A stretch of 5,357 nucleotides of DNA from assembly GCA_031282935.1 (NCBI GenBank), contig JAITCS010000166.1, forward strand, positions 1 to 5,357. The letters run 5' to 3'. The translations under genes and the position numbers were made by a program. Shown here piece by piece: positions 1 to 4,577 of this stretch (position 1 is its first letter; each line of letters begins with the position of its first letter). The DNA comes from Cellulomonadaceae bacterium. GTDB taxonomy: Bacteria; Actinomycetota; Actinomycetes; Actinomycetales; Cellulomonadaceae. The notes beneath the pieces are model-generated. The model had not been told where the DNA came from. It saw nothing but the letters and a program-made list of their open reading frames with translations, and did no database searches.

Positions 1-13
1 CGAGCACACTCAT
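1..13 (-). CDS. 5' end of an unidentified gene downstream of feoB (partial)
   Basis: An ATG at 13-11 on the minus strand opens a frame that runs out of the window after four codons (M-S-V-L). It overlaps the TGA of the small upstream ORF as ATGA (13-10). A GAGGG Shine-Dalgarno-like sequence at 25-21 lies 7 nt upstream, which is good spacing, so this is the best-supported start after feoB. The arrangement suggests a gene cotranscribed with and translationally coupled to feoAB. Small accessory proteins (FeoC-like, or the short Cys-rich FeoB-associated protein) are common at this place in other genomes, but four residues do not allow any identification. Confidence 0.4.
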
Positions 14-72
14 GCCAGCACCCTCATTTCAACGCCGCTCGTGCCAGAAACGCTCTTGCCATAAACACTCAT
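10..72 (-). CDS. Possible 20-codon ORF between feoB and the next gene
   Basis: ATG at 72-70 overlaps the feoB TGA (71-69) as ATGA, and its own TGA (12-10) overlaps the next ATG, again as ATGA. The peptide begins MSVYG and has a 5-residue rhythm of the type S-V-x-G-x because the DNA is a 15-nt tandem repeat. There is no convincing Shine-Dalgarno, so translation would depend on reinitiation by ribosomes ending feoB. It resembles no protein I know. It may be a translated linker that keeps ribosomes on the mRNA until the next gene, or simply a by-product of repeat expansion. I favour the latter as its origin and have low confidence that the peptide has its own function. Confidence 0.25.
   Translation of the reverse strand: MSVYGKSVSGTSGVEMRVLA
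21..25 (-). promoter_or_regulatory. Ribosome binding site for the gene starting at 13
   Basis: GAGGG on the minus strand, 7 nt before the ATG at 13-11. It decides the start of the downstream gene: the other ATG in the same repeat context (72-70) has no comparable purine run before it. The site arises inside repeat unit 4 through a change from the usual GAGYG to GAGGG. Confidence 0.45.
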
Positions 73-2075
73 GTCACCGCCATCAACGCCTGGAAAGTGA
101 CCACCGCGAGCAGCCAGGCCACAGCGAGTTGGGCCAGGGTGCCCCCGAGGGCCCAGCGCCACCCGAAAATGCGTTTTTGCTCCGCCACGGTGGCCAGGCA
201 CGGGGTGTAGGCCAGCACATAGACCATGAACGCCCAGGCGGCGGCGGTGGCGTGCCCCCCGGAGGAGGCCACCAAAGTGTCGCGCAGGCGGCTCGCCAAC
301 CAGTCCGGTGGCCGGGTTTCGTCAATGGCCTCAGCGGCGGAGGCCTGATCGGCGTTCAGGGCGAAAGATTGCGCCAGCGAGCCGACCATCACCTCCTTAG
401 CCACGAACCCGGTCAGCAGCGCCGAGGAGATGCGCCAGTCCTCCAAACCGGCGGGTGCCAGGGCCGGAGCCAGGGTCTGCGCCACGCGGCCGTACACTGA
501 ATCTGTGACCGGCACCTGGGCAAAACGCGCCCCCACCCCAGGCAGGGGCAGGGCGGTGAGCAGCCAAACCACCACCAACATACCAGCGATGAACCCGCCA
601 GCCCCTTTGATGAACGCCCAAACCCGCAGGCCCACGTTCTGGGCGAGGTAGCCCAACTTTGGCACGTGGTAGGCGGGTAGCGCCAACACTAGCGGACGGG
701 TGGCGGCGAGATCGCGGAACAGCGTGGCCCGCAAAGCCAAACCCCCCAACACCACCAAGAGCGCGGAAATCACATACATTGCGAACACCACTGTGCCCAC
801 ATGGCGCGGAAAGAAGACCCCCGCGACCAGCACGTACACGGTCAGCCGCGCGGGGCACGAGGTGAACGGGATCAGCAGGCCGGTGAGCAGCCGCCGTCTG
901 GCGTCCGGCATGGTTCGGGTCGCAGCCAAGGCAGGCACGTTACAGCCAAACCCGATCACCAGGGGCACCATGGCGCGCCCGTCGAGGCCAAGGCGCCGCA
1001 AAGCTCTGTCGGCCACGAAGGCGGCCCGGGCGAGGTAGCCGGAATCCTCCAGCAACCCAATCGCCAAGAAAATCAGGGCCAACAGCGGCGCGAAACTCAA
1101 AACCGTGCCGACGCCGGTAAGCACGCCGTCAACCAGCAACGACTCCAGCCAGCCCCCCGTTCCGGGGATCACCGCCCGCAAGCCGGTTGCGACCGGGCCG
1201 TGAATGACCTGGCCCACCGCTTCGATCAGCGGAGTGGCAACCAGCGTGGCCAACTGGAACAGTGACCACAAAACGGCCCCGAACACCGGGACGCCCCACC
1301 AGGGGTGCAGCAGCACCCTGTCCACGCGATCCGACCAGGAGTGTACGGGCGCAGTGGTGGCTCCCGGCAGCGCCGCCGCCATCACTCGTTCCACCCAGGC
1401 GAAGTGTGCGTCGGCCTGGTCTTGGAGGTCGCGGGGTATGTCCGTGGCGTCCGTATCAAGATCAACCGGCAAATCAGCCGCCCTCCCACTGGTTGCTAGC
1501 ATCCTAGCAATCGTGGCCCCCAGAGCTTCGACGCCGGTGCCGGTTCTGGGGTCAATGGCCACCACTGGCACCCCGGACGACTCGGCCAAGGCGGTCAAAT
1601 CCGGTTCCACCCCCCGCGCAGAGGCCACGTCCAGCATGGAAACGGCGGCCACCACGGGAATCCCGGTGTCCAGAATTTGCGCCAACAGGTATAGGGATCG
1701 GGCCAACCCGGTCGCGTCAAGCACCACGAGCGCCACGTCCGGGCGGTGTAGGTGAGCGGAGGCTTTTAGGCCAGTGCCAGGGCCGCAATGGGCGCACGCC
1801 GCGCTCGCGGGCGTGACCGTGGCAGCGCCAAGCAGGTAATCGGCGGTGACCTGTTCGTCTGGGGAGTGGGCGGTCAGGGAATACGTGCCCGGCAAGTCCA
1901 CCACTTCAAGTGAGCGGAAATCGGTGTGCCACTGCCCGGTTTGCAAACTAACGGTGGTGCCAGGGGCGTTCATCACCTTGGCGCGCGCCCCGGTGAGCGA
2001 GTTGAACAGCGTGGATTTACCGCAATTAGGATTCCCGAGTAAGGCAATCTGGGCTGTTGCGGTGGCGGTGCTCAA
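69..2075 (-). CDS. feoB: Ferrous iron transporter FeoB
   Basis: Inner-membrane Fe2+ importer with an N-terminal GTPase-like domain. G1 is GNPNCGKST (14-22), the G2 Thr lies in APGTT (T41), and G3 is DLPG (60-63). G4 reads SMLD (146-149) instead of NxxD. An insert at about 83-111 carries C94-A-H-C97 and H108-L-H110. The membrane part begins near residue 260 and keeps the family signatures LEDSGYLARAAF, GFGCNVPA (C378), TSCPARLTVY (C407), GFVAKEV and YTPC (C626), so the protein looks intact. At 668 residues it is shorter than the E. coli protein (about 770) but within the family range. The start is TTG (2075-2073): a TAA lies three codons upstream in frame, and G1 begins 13 codons in, so no other start fits. 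It overlaps the feoA stop as TTGA and has only a poor Shine-Dalgarno, so translation is probably coupled to feoA. Confidence 0.97.
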   Translation of the reverse strand: MSTATATAQIALLGNPNCGKSTLFNSLTGARAKVMNAPGTTVSLQTGQWHTDFRSLEVVDLPGTYSLTAHSPDEQVTADYLLGAATVTPASAACAHCGPGTGLKASAHLHRPDVALVVLDATGLARSLYLLAQILDTGIPVVAAVSMLDVASARGVEPDLTALAESSGVPVVAIDPRTGTGVEALGATIARMLATSGRAADLPVDLDTDATDIPRDLQDQADAHFAWVERVMAAALPGATTAPVHSWSDRVDRVLLHPWWGVPVFGAVLWSLFQLATLVATPLIEAVGQVIHGPVATGLRAVIPGTGGWLESLLVDGVLTGVGTVLSFAPLLALIFLAIGLLEDSGYLARAAFVADRALRRLGLDGRAMVPLVIGFGCNVPALAATRTMPDARRRLLTGLLIPFTSCPARLTVYVLVAGVFFPRHVGTVVFAMYVISALLVVLGGLALRATLFRDLAATRPLVLALPAYHVPKLGYLAQNVGLRVWAFIKGAGGFIAGMLVVVWLLTALPLPGVGARFAQVPVTDSVYGRVAQTLAPALAPAGLEDWRISSALLTGFVAKEVMVGSLAQSFALNADQASAAEAIDETRPPDWLASRLRDTLVASSGGHATAAAWAFMVYVLAYTPCLATVAEQKRIFGWRWALGGTLAQLAVAWLLAVVTFQALMAVT

Positions 2076-2096
2076 CTTTTTTTACCAGCCAACAGC
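2053..2096 (-). promoter_or_regulatory. Inverted repeat enclosing the feoB start
   Basis: In the mRNA (minus strand) GCUGUUG (2096-2090) can pair with CAACAGC (2059-2053), a perfect 7-bp stem. The 30-nt loop holds the A7 run, the feoA stop and the feoB TTG start, with possible extra GGU/ACC pairing inside. Such a structure could hide the weak feoB start until ribosomes finishing feoA open it. This is inference from complementarity only, since one 7-bp stem with a long loop is not strongly stable. Confidence 0.3.
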
Positions 2097-2449
2097 ATGG
2101 TTCGCCGTTTGGTGACTATGGGCGCTCTGTTTGCCTCGGGAACCCTGGTGCCTGCGAGCACATTATTCCCCGAGGTGTCTTTTGGGGGCGTGGCCAAATC
2201 CTTTGACCCCACCACAGTCGAATCCTCGTTGTGCGGAATCACCGAAATGCAGGCGCACGTGCGCCCGTCTATCGCGAATCTGTCGGCCCCGATGGCGATT
2301 ACCTTTGACCCGAACGCCCCGCAGTTGACCACGTGAATCACGGTGCCCTCGCGAATACCGAGTTCCCGCATCCGGGCGCGCTCGTCCGCGTTGAGGTCAA
2401 GCCAACTCACCTCAACCGCGCTCCCAAGCGGGCACAACCTCAGCTCCAC
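2072..2449 (-). CDS. feoA: Ferrous iron transport protein FeoA, with long C-terminal tail
   Basis: Small cytosolic partner of FeoB with an SH3-like fold. Residues 1-72 match the family: the LNADERARMRELGIREGT stretch (19-36) corresponds to the conserved R-M/L-x-E-M/L-G-x-x-x-G-T segment, followed by the beta strands V-I-H-V-V, K-V-I-A-I and R-F-A-I. Residues 73-125 form an extra tail rich in Ser, Thr, Pro, Lys and Arg that looks disordered and has no domain I recognise. FeoA proteins are usually about 75-90 residues, so this one is unusually long. C43, C65 and C67 are its cysteines besides C6. The start is GTG (2449-2447), with an in-frame TAA 12 nt upstream. AGGGAG (2467-2462) sits 12 nt from the start, too far for a good ribosome site, while TAAAGT sits 6 nt away, which fits a leaderless mRNA. 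The gene overlaps feoB by 4 bp. Confidence 0.93.
   Translation of the reverse strand: MELRLCPLGSAVEVSWLDLNADERARMRELGIREGTVIHVVNCGAFGSKVIAIGADRFAIDGRTCACISVIPHNEDSTVVGSKDLATPPKDTSGNNVLAGTRVPEANRAPIVTKRRTMLLAGKKS
2077..2083 (-). other. A7 run at the feoA/feoB junction
   Basis: The coding strand has seven A residues, read in feoA as GGT AAA AAA AGT TGA. A -1 shift on the second AAA would continue as AAG TTG AGC, which is the feoB frame, and would fuse FeoA to FeoB. FeoA-FeoB fusions exist in some bacteria. I see no strong stimulatory Shine-Dalgarno upstream. It may be only a lysine-rich C-terminus. Confidence 0.3.
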
Positions 2450-2455
2450 ACGGCC

Positions 2456-2486
2456 ACTTTACTCCCTGCTAACGCGTTTAAGTCAA
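2456..2486 (-). promoter_or_regulatory. feoAB promoter candidate, possibly leaderless
   Basis: Minus-strand TTGACT (2486-2481) as -35 (five of six to TTGACA) and TAAAGT (2461-2456, fits the actinobacterial TANNNT -10) with a 19-nt spacer. The spacer is one or two nt longer than ideal. The -10 ends 6 nt before the feoA GTG, so transcription would begin at or beside the start codon. It lets feoAB be transcribed separately from the upstream gene. I see no recognisable Fur or DtxR/IdeR box. Confidence 0.5.
2471..2478. promoter_or_regulatory. Palindrome inside the feoAB promoter spacer
   Basis: AACGCGTT is a perfect 8-bp palindrome lying between the proposed -35 and -10 elements, where a bound repressor would block RNA polymerase. 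Eight bases is short, it matches no iron-regulator site I know, and it could be chance. Confidence 0.2.
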
Positions 2487-2487
2487 T

Positions 2488-2503
2488 GCCGCGCATACGC
2501 GGC
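2488..2503. repeat. Inverted repeat upstream of the feoAB -35
   Basis: GCCGCG (2488-2493), a CATA loop, then CGCGGC (2498-2503): a perfect 6-bp stem with a 4-nt loop, one base from the proposed -35. On the minus strand it would form a hairpin in any read-through transcript from the ADP-ribosylglycohydrolase gene. It is not followed by a U run, so it is not a standard terminator. It could weaken read-through or be a regulator site. Confidence 0.35.
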
Positions 2504-2571
2504 GCAATCCGTGGTATTGGCACGCCCACCCGGAGCCGTCGCGGCGCGAAACTGCCGCCGCTAAACCAGCT

Positions 2572-3537
2572 TTAGGCCGCCCCCACAATGCGGTCCGCCA
2601 AAGCCACCAAGTCCTCGCCGGTGGCGTTCGGCCACCCGTGTACCATCTCGCGCCACTTCTGCGGAATCGCGTCCGCCCCCCACTGCGCCCCGAGCGCCGC
2701 CCCCGCGATAGAGCCGACCGTGTCGGTGTCGTTCCCAACCGAAATCGCGGTGTTGAGCGCCTCGGCGAAGTGATCCTTCGGTTTCCACGGCGGAATCGGG
2801 GTGTGGCGAATGCTCGACAACGCGGCTTGCAAGGCCGAAACCACCCAGCCGTTGGGCGTGAACACCGCAGGTGGGTCGGTTTCGGCGGCGCGCAAAAACT
2901 GGGCCCATCTAGTCTGCGCGGCCTCGGTGGGCAGGTAGCGCACAAAAGTGTCCAAAGGCTCCATGCCGCCCAACAGCACGCTGGATCGGATTCCCAACGA
3001 CCAAATTGCGCACGCCTCAGCAGCCAGCGGGTCGCCGTGTGTCAGGTAACTAATCGCCATCGCGGCCTGCACCAGCGCCCATGGGTCGTCAAGGTGAGCC
3101 AGGGCCACCGGGGCCGTGCGCATCAGGGAGCCGTTCCCGGCCGACCTGTCGTGGCGCACATAGTAGTAGCGCGCGACGCCTTTTAGGTGAGCCGCCGAGG
3201 GCTGCGGGCCAGCCTCAATCAGCACGGCGCGCGTAATGTTCCCGACGTCCGGCGGGTCATCCGCGAACCATTTTCCAATGCCGAGCGCCACCGAATCCAA
3301 AGCCTCCGGCGAACGCAATTCGTGGTGTTTGGCTGCGGCTGCCGCCACAGCGTAGGTCTGTGCGGTATCATCTGACCATTCGCCCGGCGCAAAATTGCCC
3401 AGACCGCCGCCGATCATTTCGGCCTGCCCGGTAAAGGGCGCAGATTCGAACTCGTACCCGGTGCCCAAAGCGTCACCCACAGCCGCGCCCAGCAGCGCAC
3501 CGCGGGCACGATCCAGTTGATCCGGGGAAAGCTCCAT
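2572..3537 (-). CDS. ADP-ribosylglycohydrolase family protein (DraG/ARH type)
   Basis: Predicted cytosolic hydrolase of the all-alpha ADP-ribosylglycohydrolase family, which removes ADP-ribose from proteins or small molecules using a two-metal centre. Visible motifs: GALLGAAVGDALG (13-25), W-SDDT (SDDT 55-58, metal ligands), GNGSLMR (134-140), THGDP (156-160), and GNDTDTVGSIAGAALGA (258-274), whose DTD supplies further metal ligands. All key motifs are present and the 321-residue length is normal, so it should be active. The substrate cannot be told: this family ranges from nitrogenase regulation (DraG) to DNA or arginine ADP-ribose removal, and no partner ADP-ribosyltransferase is in the window. 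The ATG (3537-3535) is preceded by TAGGGT six nt away, readable either as a Shine-Dalgarno (AGGG, spacing 7) or as a -10. It lies 122 bp upstream of feoA on the same strand. Confidence 0.93.
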   Translation of the reverse strand: MELSPDQLDRARGALLGAAVGDALGTGYEFESAPFTGQAEMIGGGLGNFAPGEWSDDTAQTYAVAAAAAKHHELRSPEALDSVALGIGKWFADDPPDVGNITRAVLIEAGPQPSAAHLKGVARYYYVRHDRSAGNGSLMRTAPVALAHLDDPWALVQAAMAISYLTHGDPLAAEACAIWSLGIRSSVLLGGMEPLDTFVRYLPTEAAQTRWAQFLRAAETDPPAVFTPNGWVVSALQAALSSIRHTPIPPWKPKDHFAEALNTAISVGNDTDTVGSIAGAALGAQWGADAIPQKWREMVHGWPNATGEDLVALADRIVGAA

Positions 3538-3543
3538 GCCGCC

Positions 3544-3549
3544 ACCCTA
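3544..3549 (-). promoter_or_regulatory. TAGGGT before the ADP-ribosylglycohydrolase start (RBS or leaderless -10)
   Basis: TAGGGT (3549-3544) ends 6 nt before the ATG. It contains AGGG at Shine-Dalgarno spacing and also fits TANNNT at the spacing seen for feoA. No -35-like hexamer is evident 17-19 nt upstream, so I favour a ribosome binding site. An AT-rich island at about 3587-3600 could then hold the real promoter. Confidence 0.4.
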
Positions 3550-3693
3550 CCGCGCGGGGCTGGGCACAGATGCGGGCGCGGGGCCGTTTCGTTTTATTTG
3601 GCGCGGGCACTGTCGGGGCCGCGACTCGGTTCGCGCTAAACCGCCGCCAACCCGGCTCGGCCAAACCCCCACTAAATCATTTCGCAGGTGTGC

Positions 3694-3699
3694 CATAAT
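3694..3699 (+). promoter_or_regulatory. -10 element of the CPBP gene, probable leaderless start
   Basis: CATAAT (five of six to TATAAT) is preceded by TGC, giving an extended -10 TGnCATAAT (from 3691). It ends 6 nt before the GTG at 3706, so the mRNA would start at the start codon. The only AGG upstream (3686-3688) is 17 nt from the GTG, too far to be a ribosome site. ACTAAA (3671-3676) is a weak -35 at 17-nt spacing. The rest of the 168-bp divergent spacer (3538-3705) is GC-rich and shows nothing else I can name beyond a short CGGTT/AACCG inverted repeat. Confidence 0.5.
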
Positions 3700-3705
3700 T
3701 GACTT

Positions 3706-4566
3706 GTGGAAGCTATTGCCAACCCGGGCGCAAAGCGCAGGGTGTGGTGGGAGATCGCCCTGGTGTTGGGGTTGTCCTTAGGCCGCTCCGCAATTTACTC
3801 AATCATTCAACTAATCGGGATGCTTACCGATTCCACGCCCTTGGGCGAGCAAGTTACCGCCCTAAACCCCTCGCGCTCCGCGCGGCCCCTGCTCGACTTA
3901 GCGCTCCAACTTTACGCGATACTTTTTGCCCTAGTGCCCGCGCTGTTGGCGCTCTACTTTTTGGCGCTAAGGCCAGGGGAGCCGCCCCTTCGCGAATCCC
4001 TCGGCCTCGACTGGGGCGCCCACCCGCGAATGGGCGCGCCCCGGCGTTTTGGCGCGTCCAGGCAAATTGGGCGAATTGGCCGTGACCTGGCCCAAGGGTT
4101 TGGGCTTTTCGCTTTAGTGGGAATCCCCGGCCTAGTGTTCTTTGCCCTCAGCAGAAGTTTAGGCATCACAGTAGCCGTGCAAGCTAGCGCGCTCAATGCG
4201 CAGTGGTGGACAATTCCGGTTTTGGTGCTATCCGCTTTTCAAAACGGGGCGCTTGAAGAAATAATAATAGTAGGTTATCTGTATCGGCGCCTGCAAGACA
4301 TCAGCTGGAATCAGACAACAACTATAGATTGGCGCTTTTGGTTATTTAGTTCGATATTGCGCGGCAGTTATCATCTTTATCAAGGAATAGGCCCGTTTAT
4401 TGGCAACTTTGCGATGGGCTTGTTGTTTGCGTGGTGGTTCCAATCCAGGTTTGGGCGCAAACGGATAATCCCGCTCATAATTGCGCACACCCTAATTGAC
4501 ACCATCGCGTTTGTGGGCTACCAGTTTGCCCCGGCGGCGTTGCTTCGCCTAATCGGCTTAAGCTAA
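3706..4566 (+). CDS. CPBP-family intramembrane protease homologue
   Basis: Multi-pass membrane protein of the CPBP family (CAAX protease / bacteriocin-processing, Abi). Hydrophobic segments lie at about 16-40, 63-88, 129-150, 166-180, 208-222, 228-245 and 253-284. Motif 1 is E184-E185 followed by IIIVG, so the Arg of the usual EExxxR is Val189. Motif 2 has H223 in RGSYHLYQG, and motif 3 is H261-TLI-D265. The glutamates and both histidines that would bind metal or water are kept, and the Val form is, as far as I recall, typical of an actinobacterial subfamily. A basic cytosolic loop (about 105-126) follows the second segment. Its substrate is unknown. The GTG start is fixed by a TGA two codons upstream (3700-3702). 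The gene stands at the head of the plus-strand pair, with miaB starting 11 bp after its stop. Adjacency to a tRNA modification gene says little about its job. Confidence 0.92.
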   Translation: MEAIANPGAKRRVWWEIALVLGLSLGRSAIYSIIQLIGMLTDSTPLGEQVTALNPSRSARPLLDLALQLYAILFALVPALLALYFLALRPGEPPLRESLGLDWGAHPRMGAPRRFGASRQIGRIGRDLAQGFGLFALVGIPGLVFFALSRSLGITVAVQASALNAQWWTIPVLVLSAFQNGALEEIIIVGYLYRRLQDISWNQTTTIDWRFWLFSSILRGSYHLYQGIGPFIGNFAMGLLFAWWFQSRFGRKRIIPLIIAHTLIDTIAFVGYQFAPAALLRLIGLS

Positions 4567-4569
4567 ACT
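4540..4569 (+). promoter_or_regulatory. Possible internal promoter for miaB
   Basis: TTGCTT (4540-4545) and TAAACT (4564-4569, fits TANNNT and overlaps the CPBP stop) are 18 nt apart. The -10 ends 8 nt before the miaB ATG, and there is no clear Shine-Dalgarno. It could give a near-leaderless miaB mRNA in addition to read-through from the CPBP gene. The -35 is poor. Confidence 0.3.
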
Positions 4570-4577
4570 GCGCTGCT

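Larger units (their letters stand above)
7..76 (-). repeat. Five imperfect tandem copies of an 11-nt core, 15-nt period
   Basis: On the minus strand an 11-nt core with consensus TGGCATGAGTG occurs at 76-66, 61-51, 46-36, 31-21 and 17-7. Mismatches to that consensus are 1, 2, 2, 3 and 0. Spacers are 4, 4, 4 and 3 nt (TTTA, TTTC, GCGT, TGC), so the period is 15 nt, then 14 nt for the last step. The first copy contains the feoB stop codon and the last contains the start of the next gene. The array may continue past position 1. A possible sixth unit upstream (91-81) matches at only 6 of 11 positions and is not counted. Confidence 0.7.

Noticed and set aside
7..80. Short regularly spaced repeats as a CRISPR array
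   Set aside because: Units of 11 nt with 3-4 nt spacers are far too short, and no cas gene is present; it is a simple tandem repeat.
12..500. Plus-strand ORF whose N-terminus shows a Cys/His/Arg 5-residue repeat
   Set aside because: It is antisense to feoB; the repeat in the peptide only reflects the 15-nt DNA repeat, and the rest has the composition of a GC-rich shadow frame.
1204..1755. 183-codon plus-strand ORF
   Set aside because: Fully antisense to the conserved FeoB G domain; Ser/Thr/Ala-rich shadow with no motif.
2097..2336. Plus-strand 79-codon ORF with a signal-peptide-like start (MVRRLVTMGALFASG)
   Set aside because: Antisense to feoA, no ribosome site or promoter evident, and no recognisable mature domain; the hydrophobic start looks accidental.
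2488..2503. Hairpin as a rho-independent terminator of the hydrolase gene
   Set aside because: Six-bp stem with no U run after it on the minus strand; kept only as an inverted repeat.
2638..3186. 182-codon plus-strand ORF opposite the ADP-ribosylglycohydrolase
   Set aside because: The minus-strand protein has all family motifs over this range; the plus frame is Arg/Gly/His-rich without a motif.
3627..3643. CGGTT-N7-AACCG inverted repeat in the divergent spacer as an operator
   Set aside because: Only a 5-bp half-site in GC-rich DNA, not placed next to either start; likely chance.
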